A stretch of 49,209 nt of DNA from IMG/VR virus record IMGVR_UViG_3300036835_000149, positions 1 to 49,209 of that record. One strand, given 5' to 3'. Below the pieces are notes generated by a model, which made no database searches, was not told where the DNA came from, and worked only from the letters and a program-made list of their open reading frames with translations. Source of the DNA: a virus. Shown piece after piece: positions 9,301-17,519 of the stretch (position 1 is its first letter; each line of letters begins with the position of its first letter). Both the position numbers and the translations under genes were made by a program.

Positions 9301-10051
9301 CCAACGCGCCATAGACCTTGCCGGAAGTCCCGGCGATGCCCATCGACTTGGCGGTCTTGTCCGGCATCGGCCGGTCCAGCCCGCGGTCGGAGAACTTGAT
9401 CTGGAACCGGCCGGTGGACGGGTCGCGCTTGATCTTCCGCTCGAACTCCCAGTTCGGGATCGGGTCGGCCTTGTGGATCTGGGCATCGAGCATGGCCAGT
9501 GCCTGGGCGTAGGGAACCGGGTTCTCCATCCCCTTGCTGACCAGCCGGATGGTGGCCTGCTTCAAGTCGTTGACGCGCTTGGCAATCACCTCGTTCAGGT
9601 GCTTCTGCAGAGTGGCCTGGTTGTTCTCGACCTCCTGCTCCAGCAGATCCGAGGCGACGATGTAGCAGAACATCTCCGCGGTCTCGTCGTCCATCTTCAT
9701 CACCAGGTCGAACATCTTCTGGGCCGCGTCCTGGTTGAAGAAGGAGTCGTCCGAGAGCGGCACCAGGAGCTTGGAGATCTTGCCCTTCTTCCGCTCCTTG
9801 CGCCGGCGCTCGGCGCGCACCACGTCCTGGGCTGGTGGGATCTGGTTGGCCAGCGCACCAGCCACAGTGCCTGCGGCCACCGGCTTCCACCAGCCGTACC
9901 GGTCGGCCTTCCGGATCCGACGACGCTTCTTCTTGCCCGGGTCGTTGGGGCCACCCTTGACGTAGCCGTGCCCCTCCTCATGCCACTTCGCCGCGATGTC
10001 CGGGTGATGGATGTGCATGAAGGCGGCCTGCTTGTTCGAGGCGTAGGGCAT
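6305..10051 (-). CDS. very large virion-associated protein between portal and Mu-F genes
   Basis: A 1248-aa basic protein. The start at ATG 10051 is set by AAGGGGAAG upstream and a 1-nt gap from the portal stop; codons upstream of it lie in portal coding sequence. The N-terminus (MPYASNKQAAFMHIHHPDIAAKW) belongs to the short phage family with the pattern PY.S..Q...M....P.IA..W. A Gly/Ala hydrophobic segment follows at about 50-70 and another at about 355-375. Further elements are KIKRDPSTGRFQ near residue 190 and many Arg/Gln/Ala-rich helices. No enzyme motif was recognised. Its size and position suggest an internal or ejected head protein. Confidence 0.68.
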   Translation of the reverse strand: MPYASNKQAAFMHIHHPDIAAKWHEEGHGYVKGGPNDPGKKKRRRIRKADRYGWWKPVAAGTVAGALANQIPPAQDVVRAERRRKERKKGKISKLLVPLSDDSFFNQDAAQKMFDLVMKMDDETAEMFCYIVASDLLEQEVENNQATLQKHLNEVIAKRVNDLKQATIRLVSKGMENPVPYAQALAMLDAQIHKADPIPNWEFERKIKRDPSTGRFQIKFSDRGLDRPMPDKTAKSMGIAGTSGKVYGALDAKDKARYQNQYLQVANFLDAVNAATDGNNKTLVHFVDDDTGETWAEEATSTKPMTTMMPKNVRAVGAEALPTSLTAGGAAFSLAGAMGHTMEAGTVQRMQAAGPKVEGWGTSWLQAGEGEPQNANARLYQRTKTLGEAAGTLGAPGGKVQLAGKMAEIVGQYGPQAEAVLGPSARKTAYRYRGTEKTPDQRLVRSYGDAIQEGKKIGPIDRFAELEEGRRRQARGAGRQPFGTETAVRPKGARQQKGPGPGPAPSLTQMVAEREARAGRAPEWQEREQGRKAVADYLTDKLPSKQHYKLQLASGNTPPSEGVIINSDGQIVTQAVGYGDDHYLPFNLKNLKGLKGGEYIRNRSVGGLTSEDVYTGLISGARRVTVVSRSGTFTMEFQPDFRGGRRHNDKARRMTRRYEQLLDAVQSEQVERQDVPVRWRKMIEDEVRGEYGPSASQRLVRAEIDARIKEFKENPQINGRDLDRAEAAISRMEEGEKRGVYSRQDVADYRKEVMNELRDLKEIHFRLNGVGYAAALESLREQFPYYIQTDSNPKEEHLEEFERDEGYVEPGRNRPTGASAGWFGTAEGKSGKFTAARADYQRGLPGAPAPRESRYRSGNRKEDETSSGSSSSVSSRGVSANRDRTRDRAADALEQVQAQSRVRDAAVQLQQAAKTHRPPGGTAPPVWWDYDRDQMAEYLEKPENLKGFRDFVTDLGDQWGDTNAARQYNQFVSAQSRSGGGAQYGPEHANHWQPTPYKFDPEKHGEAFRSSADPVAVTVALNRLDGDDIGLQSGKPLSQLNDKELREEFDLTKDMRAAMQSSKTYGDDAQDAFGSKFAHTGAFASRFFRDDAGAARHLENIHKTRALKAKGGPGGTGTAGGGTWRGLPGQPSGGGAAPRPEPPEPVGGGYFVPVEEEKLQAELAPETKRVHSQYRDAAQRLAQVAQQQGGQVAMDAYNDYARKVDMLPSDKGMDPFLDTHSRLREEHPQLHQQLERLIARTDKSAAQR

Positions 10052-10052
10052 C

Positions 10053-11897
10053 TCACTTCCCCTTCTTCTTCGGGGGCACCTTCTTGGCCGCGGCCTTCTT
10101 GGCCGGTGGCTTCGCGAACCGCTGCTTGTCCCGCAGGGACTGCGCCTGCAGTTTTGCACTGCTCGCGGCCGAGCGGTCCTTGAGCCGCATCTGCTCCTTG
10201 GTCCGCTTGTGGTCCCGGTTCGCCATGGTGTCCTGCAGCCGCATCTTCTCCTTTTCGCGGCTGTGCGTGGCCTGGGCGACCTTCTCCTGCATCTGCATCA
10301 TCTGCATCTGCCGGTCGTGGTCCTTCTGGGCGTTCGGGTCCTCGGGCGGCGGCTGGTTCATCAGCTGCTGCTGCTCGGCGTCCTGCTGGGCCATCTCCGG
10401 GGTGGGCTGCTGGGAGGCCATCTCGGCCTGCTCCGGGGTGTAGCCCTGGGCGGTCATCTCGGCCTTCTGCTTCAGGCCGAGCAGGTCCATCTGGCCCTGG
10501 CCGTACTCCATGGCCTGCTGCTGCTCGAGCATGGTCCGCTTGTAGTCCACGTCCTCGTCGGTCATCTCCGGGAGGCGAGCGATCTCGCGGATGTACTTCT
10601 CCAGCTCCGGGTCCGGGAACCACTGCATGCCGGCACCGGCGGTCGCCGAGATGAACGAGGCGAGCTGGTCCAGCGCCGGCGGGTCCACGTTGGTGGGCTC
10701 GAACCGGGGCAGTGCGTCCAGCTTCCAGCCATTGATGGCGAACAGTCGGGGCACCACGTACCGGTTCAGGGTGTCCGCGATGGCCTTGGTGATCGCGTTC
10801 AGGGCGGCCCGGAAGATGCCGGTCTTGTCGGTGTGCAGCGAGTAGCTGCCGGTGTCCTGGTGGCCGACCAGGATGAAGTCGGCCAGCACGCTCATCAGGA
10901 TCCGCTGCTCGTAGCGCTGGATGATCGAGTTGGTGTCGAACTGCCGGGTGCCACCGCTGCTCATCAGCTCGAAGTCGAAGAGCGGCTGCTTGGTGTCCGG
11001 GTCGTACTGGGTGGGCAGCACCAGCCCCTCGTTCTCGTCCCGGCGGACGCCACGGACCATCTTCCGGAAGGCGTCCACCGTCTTGGCCTGGGGCGTGCCC
11101 TTCTGGGCGGTCAGGTAGTCGGCGGGCACCTTGCCCACCGGCATGCCGGCCAGGTCGCGCTCGACGCCGATGGCCTCGAACTCCTCGAGCCGCTTCTTGA
11201 AGTACCAGGCCCGGTAGGACGTACGCAGCAGGCTGACGCCCTCCGGGTTGCCCTTGGCGATCGAGGTCCGGAAGAGCACGCTCTTCTCGATCGGGATCAC
11301 CGTGGTCTGGTACCTGGGCGGGGCCATCTGCACCATCGCCCTGATCCCGCCGGTCTCGTCGAAGGACCAGCGCAGCATCGTCTCCTGGGCTCGGATCGGC
11401 ATCTTCCGCCAGCCGATCAGCCCGTCCTCGTACTTGCTCCGCTTCTTCGGGTCCTTCTGCCAGGGACCGAGCCGGCGCTTGTAGACGATCTCGTGCCAGC
11501 TCCAGCCGTAGACCAGCATGGAGAGCACCTCACCGATGAAGTCGTCCCAGCTGTGAGACATGTCGTCCATGCATGACTCCAGGAACTCCTGAGCCAGCAC
11601 CCCCTCGTCGGTCTGCTCGGGTGGGAGCACCTTCCACTCGACCTCGCGCAGCAGCTTGTCGATGGAGAACAGCAGCGCCCCGACCATGGAGTCATTGGCC
11701 GACATCTCCCGGTAGACCCGGACCGCCTTGCGCCCCCGGAGTGCGGGGAGGAACTCCTCGTCAATGTAGCCGGAGACCCGCTTGACCCCGGTGACACCGA
11801 GCTCCTGCATGGGCCCGACGCGCTGCGGGATCTCGTCACCCGCGTTGTCCTCGTCCCAGGTGGAGATGTCACCCTGCGGAAGCCGCACATCTGCCAT
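10053..11897 (-). CDS. portal protein
   Basis: A 614-aa protein of the DUF935 / Mu gp29-like portal family. It has an N-terminal domain with KAVRVYREMSANDSMVGALLF, then LLREVEWKVLPP, and the core SMLVYGWSWHEIVYKRR. Further on are GVSLLRTSYRAWYFKKRLEEFEAIGVERDL and a GSYSLHTDKTGIF segment. The last 150 residues are Gln/Met-rich helical, followed by a Lys/Ala tail (KKAAAKKVPPKKKGK). It forms the dodecameric DNA gate. The start overlaps the upstream stop as TGATG. Confidence 0.9.
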   Translation of the reverse strand: MADVRLPQGDISTWDEDNAGDEIPQRVGPMQELGVTGVKRVSGYIDEEFLPALRGRKAVRVYREMSANDSMVGALLFSIDKLLREVEWKVLPPEQTDEGVLAQEFLESCMDDMSHSWDDFIGEVLSMLVYGWSWHEIVYKRRLGPWQKDPKKRSKYEDGLIGWRKMPIRAQETMLRWSFDETGGIRAMVQMAPPRYQTTVIPIEKSVLFRTSIAKGNPEGVSLLRTSYRAWYFKKRLEEFEAIGVERDLAGMPVGKVPADYLTAQKGTPQAKTVDAFRKMVRGVRRDENEGLVLPTQYDPDTKQPLFDFELMSSGGTRQFDTNSIIQRYEQRILMSVLADFILVGHQDTGSYSLHTDKTGIFRAALNAITKAIADTLNRYVVPRLFAINGWKLDALPRFEPTNVDPPALDQLASFISATAGAGMQWFPDPELEKYIREIARLPEMTDEDVDYKRTMLEQQQAMEYGQGQMDLLGLKQKAEMTAQGYTPEQAEMASQQPTPEMAQQDAEQQQLMNQPPPEDPNAQKDHDRQMQMMQMQEKVAQATHSREKEKMRLQDTMANRDHKRTKEQMRLKDRSAASSAKLQAQSLRDKQRFAKPPAKKAAAKKVPPKKKGK

Positions 11898-12340
11898 CAG
11901 GCAACCCTCGCAATCCGAGCCAGCCTACGGAGCACACCGGTCTTCTTGGCCGTCGGAGCCAGCTTCTGTGCCGCCGATGCTTCCATCCGGCCGATCCCGG
12001 TGCCGGGCTTGCGCCGGTTCATGTTGTTGACCGCACTGATCGAGGCGTTGCTGAACGCCTTGTGGCCCCGCGCGTTCTTGATCGCGTCCTGGGCCATGCC
12101 CGCGGCCCGTGGATGCGGGGAGCCCTTCATCTGGTGGATCAGCCTGCTCGCGTCCCCGGCGTTCTTCCGGGTCAGGTAGTTGGTCCGCATCCGGGTGTCC
12201 ATGGACTGAGTCTTGTCGTTCATCCCGGCATCGGGCCCGAGCCGGGCAACGATGTCGTTGCCAGCGGAGTACACCTTGGGCCCCAGCTTCCGGTAAGCCT
12301 TGGAGATCGTGTGCTCAACACCGAAGGCACTCTCAGCCAT
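11897..12340 (-). CDS. SAFG-motif protein upstream of portal
   Basis: A 147-aa basic protein beginning MAESAFGVEHTISKAYRKL. The ATG at 12340 overlaps the upstream gene by 8 nt; earlier in-frame codons belong to that gene's reading. It is rich in Arg, Lys, Ala and Asn, with a highly basic end (RRLARIARVA), and contains no recognised domain. The N-terminal motif is shared with genes at 13268 and 27145, with the interior of the 2379-3296 product, and apparently with the gene at the left edge. It is likely a small virion or capsid-internal protein. Confidence 0.68.
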   Translation of the reverse strand: MAESAFGVEHTISKAYRKLGPKVYSAGNDIVARLGPDAGMNDKTQSMDTRMRTNYLTRKNAGDASRLIHQMKGSPHPRAAGMAQDAIKNARGHKAFSNASISAVNNMNRRKPGTGIGRMEASAAQKLAPTAKKTGVLRRLARIARVA

Positions 12341-13268
12341 GGCTGGCCTTCCACTTGCGGTGTGCCTCGCCCGCGGCCAGACCGGCTGCTCCAAGGCCGG
12401 CTACCGCCAGCCCAGGCTTGGTGGCCCGACCGACCATCTTCGCGTTCTTACCGTAGGCCATCGCGAAGTACCGCTGCTGGGACGCGGCACCGTGCAGCTT
12501 GCCGGCCTCGGCGGCCTTCGCGTTGGTGGTGCCGGTGAAGATCTTCCGAGCCTTGCCCTTGTGCGACAGCTCCTTGTCGTAGTCCCCGACCGGACGGGTC
12601 TTGTGCGCCAGCCCGGGCACCAGCTCACCGGCCTGCTTGACGCTCTGCTGAGAGCGCGCGTACCACTTCTTGCCCTGGCTGCCGAGCAGCGCCTTGCCAC
12701 CAATACCGACGCCAGCAGTGGTGGCACCGGCACCCAGCGCCGCACCTGAGTACTTGTCGGTCCGCTCGCTCTTCTTCACCTTCGACCGCTGTGCGCCATA
12801 GGCAGCGAGCCCGACCCCGCCGGCCAGGGCCGCAATGCCGGCCTTGCGACCGACCTTGAGATGCCGGATCACCTCCTCCTCCGGGCCGATCTTCCCGGTG
12901 CCCCGGCCGCGAAGGAAGTGCTGGGTCCGGCTCAGCCCCTTGGTGTGGGCGTGCTTGGCCTGCTCGGTCTTGAGCTCGGTGTTGAAGTGCGCGTGCGCCT
13001 TGGTCCGGTAGCCCATCACCCCACCAGGGGCGGACCGGATCATCCCCGGGTTCCCGGACGGGTCGCTGCGGAAGACCCGGGCCGCCTTGCCGGGGTTCTC
13101 GTTCTTCACCCCGTGCGGGTTGGATCGCAGTCCGGGGACCCCGCCGACCGCCAGCCCGGTGGCCGCGGTGGCCGCGCCAGCGCCGACAGCGGTCCCACCC
13201 AGAGCAGATCGGTGATCGTTGCGGGCCTTGCTCACCACGCCGTGCTCGATGCCGAAGGCGCTCCTCAT
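12333..13268 (-). CDS. SAFG-motif protein with glycine-zipper-like segments
   Basis: A 311-aa basic protein beginning MRSAFGIEHGVVSKARND. It contains four stretches dominated by Gly, Ala and Val (near residues 24-45, 150-165, 182-200 and 285-302), resembling glycine-zipper or weak transmembrane helices, separated by Lys/Arg-rich loops. It lies between terminase and portal genes. Such composition fits a protein packaged in the head and able to insert into membranes during DNA delivery, but this is inference; no family was recognised. Confidence 0.65.
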   Translation of the reverse strand: MRSAFGIEHGVVSKARNDHRSALGGTAVGAGAATAATGLAVGGVPGLRSNPHGVKNENPGKAARVFRSDPSGNPGMIRSAPGGVMGYRTKAHAHFNTELKTEQAKHAHTKGLSRTQHFLRGRGTGKIGPEEEVIRHLKVGRKAGIAALAGGVGLAAYGAQRSKVKKSERTDKYSGAALGAGATTAGVGIGGKALLGSQGKKWYARSQQSVKQAGELVPGLAHKTRPVGDYDKELSHKGKARKIFTGTTNAKAAEAGKLHGAASQQRYFAMAYGKNAKMVGRATKPGLAVAGLGAAGLAAGEAHRKWKASHG

Positions 13269-13294
13269 GCCTCCAGTCTCGCCGGTGTGTCACC

Positions 13295-14800
13295 TCACAC
13301 CATCAGGTCGAGCTCCGGAGCCACTTCCTTGGACTTGTTGTCCACCGAGCCGACCACCCACTGACCAGGCTTGCGCTTGGCGTCCTTGTTGAAGCGCATC
13401 TCATCCTCGATCCAGGTCGGGTCGTTGTTCCCGGCCAGCACGATCGGCTGGGCTGGGATGGCCCGCTTGCTCACCAGCCGCCAGCACAGCGCCATCGAGC
13501 AGATCTCGTCGGGCAGGTGGTACTCCTTGCCCCGCGCGTACAAGCTCTCCACGCTGGCGTAGAGGTGGTTCTTGAAGAAGACCGGCACCCGCGGAGCCAG
13601 CCACTTGTCGTTCTCGATCGCACTCACGTACTCGCTGAGCATGTTGTCCCGCTGGGCACCGGTCATCAGGAAGCCCCGGGCCCGCCGGTCCACGTAGTCA
13701 GCCACCACTGCGCCGAGCCCGGTGGCGTCGTGGATGCCCTCGGCGTTGTACTCCTTCATCAGCTTGTTGAACGCGCCGATCATCACCGGGTAGGGGTGCC
13801 GACGCATCCTGGTCCAGTGCACCACCTTGGCCGGCATGAAGCTCACGTCGGCGACCGTGATCACCGTCCAGTCCACCGCCTGGGCCCAGTCCGCGCCGAT
13901 CACGTACTCGCGGTCGGACTTCGGGTCCTCGAAGCGGTAGTACTGGTGCTCCTTGGTGACCTTCTGGCTGATCGCCTCCTCCGGAAGCGAGAACATCCGC
14001 TCCACCGCGGCTGAGTCGATGGCACGGTTGCCGATCGAGGGCTCACCCAGGTCGTACTCCACCCGCCACATCTCGGCCGGGATCTCGAGCCGCTTCTGCT
14101 CGATGGTCTCCTGGTCCAGCCAGCCGTCGATCGGGTTCGAGGTGTCCTTGTAGCACCACTGGTAGATGTGCTCGTCGCGCTCCCGGAACCGCTCCTGGAC
14201 CACCGCGAAGGTCTTGTCCGGGTACTGCCAGGTGCTGGTCATCGCGGTCATCGGCTGGATCCGCCGGCCCTGCCAGTTCTCCTGCGGCATCGGCTGGCCC
14301 AGTGAGGCATCGAAGATGGCCAGGTCCATCTCGTCGATCTCGTCCAGCAGCAGGGACGGTGGGTGCGGGCCTCGGACGGTCTTCTGTGAGGCGGTCAGCG
14401 GCATGATGATCGCCTTGTTGTTCAGCCTGATCCGGGTGGCCGTCTCCTCCTTGATCAGGTACTTCGGGGCGTGCTCGGACTCCCAGGCGTTGCGCATGGT
14501 GTTGTGGATGTTGATCGACTGGTTCAGCGAGCCGCCGACGATGTTCACGTCCGAGCCCTGCACCGCGGCCTTGGTCAGGCCCAGGATGGAGATCAGCCGG
14601 CTCTTCCCGGACAGCCCACGGGAGCCGTGCATGAGGATCGAGGACTTGCGGTTGAAGTAGGCCTCGGCGAACGCATCGAAGGGGGCGTCGTGATCGCTGC
14701 AGACCTTGTGCCGGGGGATGGTGATCCCCCACAGCGCCCTGACGCACTCGTAGAGCTCGGAGTCAGTCCGTGGCTCCCGGGTCAGGACGATCGCGCTCAC
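13295..14800 (-). CDS. terL: terminase large subunit
   Basis: A 501-aa packaging motor. The ATPase domain has a Walker A-like loop at residues 58-67 (HGSRGLSGKS) and Walker B LLLDEIDE at 150-157, with the coupling motif near TAMTSTW (186-191). The C-terminal RNase H-like nuclease shows Asp304 in VIGADWAQAVDWT and Asp358 in GIHDATGLG. It cuts concatemeric DNA and pumps it through the portal. GTG 14800 overlaps the upstream stop (GTGA). The small subunit gene is not adjacent but 12 kb away, on the far side of the tail-fibre block. Confidence 0.93.
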   Translation of the reverse strand: MSAIVLTREPRTDSELYECVRALWGITIPRHKVCSDHDAPFDAFAEAYFNRKSSILMHGSRGLSGKSRLISILGLTKAAVQGSDVNIVGGSLNQSINIHNTMRNAWESEHAPKYLIKEETATRIRLNNKAIIMPLTASQKTVRGPHPPSLLLDEIDEMDLAIFDASLGQPMPQENWQGRRIQPMTAMTSTWQYPDKTFAVVQERFRERDEHIYQWCYKDTSNPIDGWLDQETIEQKRLEIPAEMWRVEYDLGEPSIGNRAIDSAAVERMFSLPEEAISQKVTKEHQYYRFEDPKSDREYVIGADWAQAVDWTVITVADVSFMPAKVVHWTRMRRHPYPVMIGAFNKLMKEYNAEGIHDATGLGAVVADYVDRRARGFLMTGAQRDNMLSEYVSAIENDKWLAPRVPVFFKNHLYASVESLYARGKEYHLPDEICSMALCWRLVSKRAIPAQPIVLAGNNDPTWIEDEMRFNKDAKRKPGQWVVGSVDNKSKEVAPELDLMV

Positions 14801-15120
14801 GAGGGGATTCTGTCACCGTGCATCTTCAGCAGGTCCCGCAGGCTGTAGCCGTTCTCGGCCCAGGGCACGTAGGTGACCCAGGCTCCAGCCGGTGTCTCCA
14901 CCGTGTAGGTGAACGGGACAGAGTCAGCGTCGGTGGCGGTCAGGTAGGCCACGAACTTGCCGCTCGGACCGACGGTGATAGTGGGGGCCAGGCAGGCCCA
15001 GGTGATGCCCTCGTACACCACCCACAGCCTGCCTGGCGTGAACCGGACCAGGCCCTGGACCGGGTCGTCGTGGTACATGAAGGAGCCGGTGACGATGACT
15101 GCAGGAGGTTCAGATGACAT
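14797..15120 (-). CDS. small beta-rich virion protein (putative minor tail domain)
   Basis: A 107-aa protein. Its opening (VIVTGSFMYHDDPVQGLVRFTPGRLW) follows the pattern V.G.....G.P..G.V.FTP of the small beta-sandwich modules found at the N-termini of actinophage minor tail proteins. It stands alone here and is translationally coupled to the terminase large subunit. It probably decorates or attaches a fibre. The assignment is tentative. Confidence 0.5.
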   Translation of the reverse strand: MSSEPPAVIVTGSFMYHDDPVQGLVRFTPGRLWVVYEGITWACLAPTITVGPSGKFVAYLTATDADSVPFTYTVETPAGAWVTYVPWAENGYSLRDLLKMHGDRIPS

Positions 15121-15129
15121 AAGCCCATA

Positions 15130-15252
15130 CTATCCACTACGTGTGGACTCTTCGAGGGCATCCGCCAACCGCTCGATGGCCTCACTGAGTCGGTCCAGTC
15201 GCTCCAGGAACAGGTTGATCGCGTCGGTGATCCAGCCTGCGTCCAGCGTCAT
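15130..15252 (-). CDS. 40-aa coiled-coil microprotein
   Basis: A 40-codon gene with ATG at 15252, an AGGGGA ribosome binding site and an 8-nt gap from the endolysin stop. The peptide is almost entirely an amphipathic helix (AINLFLERLDRLSEAIERL) with a heptad spacing of Leu/Ile, suggesting self-association. Its position between a lysis gene and the packaging genes would allow a regulatory or structural role. A longer in-frame reading passes through the endolysin gene and is rejected. Confidence 0.55.
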   Translation of the reverse strand: MTLDAGWITDAINLFLERLDRLSEAIERLADALEESTRSG

Positions 15253-15260
15253 CGTGTCCC

Positions 15261-15800
15261 CTAGGCGAAGATCAACGCCCTGGCTCCTGGGTTGGCCTCC
15301 AGGATCTTCTTCCCGCGCTTGGAGTCGCACAGCTCCCGGGCCCGCTTCTCCACGTCCTTCATGCCCTTGTCCAGCTCCCAGTGCATCGGGTCCGGGCGGT
15401 TCTTGTAGTCGCCGCCCCATCGGATGCAGCCCTTGTAGAAGGGCAGCCGCTTGTGGATCGCGACGATCTGCTCCTTGGAGAAGTTCTTGCTCGCCGGGAT
15501 GCCCAGCGGGTGCCTGGTGGCGTTCAGGTCCATCGCCGTGCCGGAGGCATGGTTGGAGTAGGTCGTGGAGCTCCCGCGGATCGGCCGGCTGGCATAGCCC
15601 CAGTCGTCGAACTGGCCGGTGTCGATCCGCTCGATCTTGGCGTCGAACCACATCGCCAGGTGGATCAGCAGGAAGCCGGCTGAACCGTCCCTGAGCAGGA
15701 TGTCCCGATCAGCCGCCGGCACGTCCCAGTGCCGCAGTCGGGGTGGCTGGCCGGTGGTGTCGTTGTCGAGGACCAGCCACCCGTTCTGGGAGTTCGCCAT
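15261..15800 (-). CDS. endolysin, peptidase M15 (D-Ala-D-Ala carboxypeptidase-like)
   Basis: A 179-aa peptidoglycan peptidase. The M15 zinc ligands are visible: SNHASGTAMD at residues 82-91 supplies His84 and Asp91, and PMHWEL at 139-143 supplies His140 with Glu142 as catalytic base. It would cleave cell-wall peptides at the end of infection. There is no signal peptide and no clear wall-binding domain; residues 1-60 may fill that role. ATG 15800 is chosen because earlier in-frame codons lie in the acidic gene. A holin-like gene lies 1.7 kb upstream within the same transcription unit. Confidence 0.87.
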   Translation of the reverse strand: MANSQNGWLVLDNDTTGQPPRLRHWDVPAADRDILLRDGSAGFLLIHLAMWFDAKIERIDTGQFDDWGYASRPIRGSSTTYSNHASGTAMDLNATRHPLGIPASKNFSKEQIVAIHKRLPFYKGCIRWGGDYKNRPDPMHWELDKGMKDVEKRARELCDSKRGKKILEANPGARALIFA

Positions 15801-15804
15801 CAGC

Positions 15805-16026
15805 TCACTCCTCGGCTGCTTCCTCGTCCTCGTCCTCGGCTGATCCTGGCTCCTCGTCCTCGTCGTCCTCTGGCTCGAGAGTGTCGACCTTGCCCGCGGC
15901 AAAGGCGGCGGCGCGCTCGGCGTCGACGTTCGGCTCGGGGTACATGATCTGCCCCTCGACACCCGGACCGTCCTCCGCTTCGGCCTGAGGCTCGGTCTCT
16001 TCGACTTCTGACTCGTTCTCGCTCAT
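15805..16026 (-). CDS. acidic low-complexity protein
   Basis: About 73 aa, almost half Glu or Asp, ending in an EDDEDEEPGSAEDEDEE run, with one ordered-looking stretch (MYPEPNVDAERAAAFAAGKVDTL). ATG 16026 has GAGG eight bases upstream and is preferred. GTG 16056 (GTGA overlap) would add ten residues. It directly precedes the endolysin. Function is unknown; a disordered chaperone, inhibitor or DNA mimic is possible. Confidence 0.58.
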   Translation of the reverse strand: MSENESEVEETEPQAEAEDGPGVEGQIMYPEPNVDAERAAAFAAGKVDTLEPEDDEDEEPGSAEDEDEEAAEE

Positions 16027-16052
16027 GTCTCCATCCTCATCTCGTTGGCTAG

Positions 16053-17189
16053 TCACACATCCTCTTCCCAGACCATGTGGATCGAGCCACCGTTCCAGTA
16101 GCAGATCGAGTAGTCAGCGGCCACTGCGTCTGCTCGGTCCGGGCTCTTCCAGGCCAGCCCCACGCCCTTGGCGGAGCCGTCCTTGAAGTTGTCCCGGAAC
16201 TTGTCCGGGATGGCGAACCACTTCCCCTGGCCCTTGGCCAGGGTCCCGATGAAGGTGTCCTGGTTGGTGGTGATCGCGCCGCCCACCGGAGGCAATGCGT
16301 AGGTGTGCCCGTACGGGTGATGGAACAGGTAGATGTTGGCATTGGCCGAGCCGGAGTCCGCGCCACGAGCGATCCAGATCTGCTGGGAGGTGATCCTCGA
16401 GTTCGGCGTCAGGTTGTCCCGGATCTGCCCGCCGTAGAGCCACAGCCCCTGGGACCGTGGCGACTTCTGCTGGATCAGGTTGCCAGCCACCCACTCGTTC
16501 TTCTTCCAGGAGCCGGCTGCGTTCGGGACGAAGGTGGCCTCCTTGACGATGGTCCGAGGCTCGTCCACGCCGCCCTTGGGGATGTCGATGTGACCCTGGG
16601 TGCCGGCGCTCCAGTTCCCGTTCTCGTCCATCGCCCAGGCCCCGAAGTGGTAGTTCCGGTCGCCCTTGAGCAGGGTGCCGGTCCCGGCATTCAGTGGCCA
16701 CTGCTTGTAGATGATCTTGGAGTTGTCCGAGTGTGGGGCACCGGTGCCGTACACCGACCCGTCGTAGCGCCAGTCCGACCAGGGCTCTCCCGGGTAGTCC
16801 TGGTCCGGCGTCGAGGTGTACGTGCCACCCAGCGGCGTGGTCGGTGCCTTGTCGTTGTAGTCGGTGAGCACCCGGATCAGCGGCAGGGTCGGGTCATGGC
16901 TGGGCGTGGACTGCCGGACTCCCACCCTGATCCAGCGTGAGGAGACCTTGCCCTGGTTGTCCCGGTTCTCCACCAGGATCAGGTCCAGCTGCGGTGGGGC
17001 CGGCGGCGTGGTGTCGTAGGCCCACTGCTGCACCCAGACCCCGCCGACCTTGACGTAGTAGAACTTGCAGCCGGTCCAGACGTTGTTGTACTTGGCGTAC
17101 GGGCGCTTGAAGGTGACCTGCTCCCAGGTCCCGTCGCCCACCTCGGGTTCGACCGGATCACTGCCCGTGTACTTCCAGACCGCCGGCAT
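16053..17189 (-). CDS. minor tail / appendage protein
   Basis: A 378-aa Trp-, Tyr-, Gly- and Asn-rich beta protein with no membrane segment or enzyme motif. Repeated aromatic patterns (WEQVTFKRPY, FYYVKVGGVWVQQW) resemble phage tip or adhesin modules. It lies in an unbroken run of tail-fibre genes and is only 3 nt from the preceding stop. It is probably a receptor-facing virion protein; the family is not recognised. Confidence 0.6.
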   Translation of the reverse strand: MPAVWKYTGSDPVEPEVGDGTWEQVTFKRPYAKYNNVWTGCKFYYVKVGGVWVQQWAYDTTPPAPPQLDLILVENRDNQGKVSSRWIRVGVRQSTPSHDPTLPLIRVLTDYNDKAPTTPLGGTYTSTPDQDYPGEPWSDWRYDGSVYGTGAPHSDNSKIIYKQWPLNAGTGTLLKGDRNYHFGAWAMDENGNWSAGTQGHIDIPKGGVDEPRTIVKEATFVPNAAGSWKKNEWVAGNLIQQKSPRSQGLWLYGGQIRDNLTPNSRITSQQIWIARGADSGSANANIYLFHHPYGHTYALPPVGGAITTNQDTFIGTLAKGQGKWFAIPDKFRDNFKDGSAKGVGLAWKSPDRADAVAADYSICYWNGGSIHMVWEEDV

Positions 17190-17192
17190 GGA

Positions 17193-17519
17193 TCACACCT
17201 GGAAGTACACGTCGCCGTTGAGACCCTGGCTGTTGTTGGGCACGCCCGACCCCACCGTCACCTGGGCCTGGCGGGGCGGGAAGCTCTGCCAGGCGGTGCC
17301 GTCGAAGTACCAGGTGGTGTTCGTGTCCTTGGTGAAGGCGAACATCCCCTCCTCGAGACCGGCGGAGCTGGTGGCCGAGTCCCGAGCCGCGGTGGTGGCG
17401 TAGACCCCCATCACCCGCTTCTCGATCTGCTTGGCCAGCTGGGTCATGTCGTCGACCACATCCGGGTCGTCGCCGGAGACCGGCACCCGGAAGGCCTGAG
17501 CGGGGGTGGTTCCTGGCAT
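17193..17519 (-). CDS. minor tail protein / fibre tip module
   Basis: A 108-aa protein. A short helical N-terminus (DDMTQLAKQIEKRVMGVYATTAARDSA) is followed by the fibre pattern GMFAFTKDTNTTWYFDGTAWQSF, then a beta end (QVTVGSGVPNNSQGLNGDVYFQV). The G.W.FDGTAWQ pattern also occurs in the fibre proteins at 18067-25727, so it is likely a structural component of the same appendage. Start ATG 17519 sits 25 nt from the holin stop. Confidence 0.6.
   Translation of the reverse strand: MPGTTPAQAFRVPVSGDDPDVVDDMTQLAKQIEKRVMGVYATTAARDSATSSAGLEEGMFAFTKDTNTTWYFDGTAWQSFPPRQAQVTVGSGVPNNSQGLNGDVYFQV

Noticed and set aside
6359-10183. A 1274-codon open frame on the plus strand
   Set aside because: It lies antisense to the 1248-aa virion protein. 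It is an effect of strong third-position G/C, which keeps the opposite frame free of stops. Composition is Leu/Val/Gly/Arg-rich without domains, and no ribosome binding site or coupling was seen.
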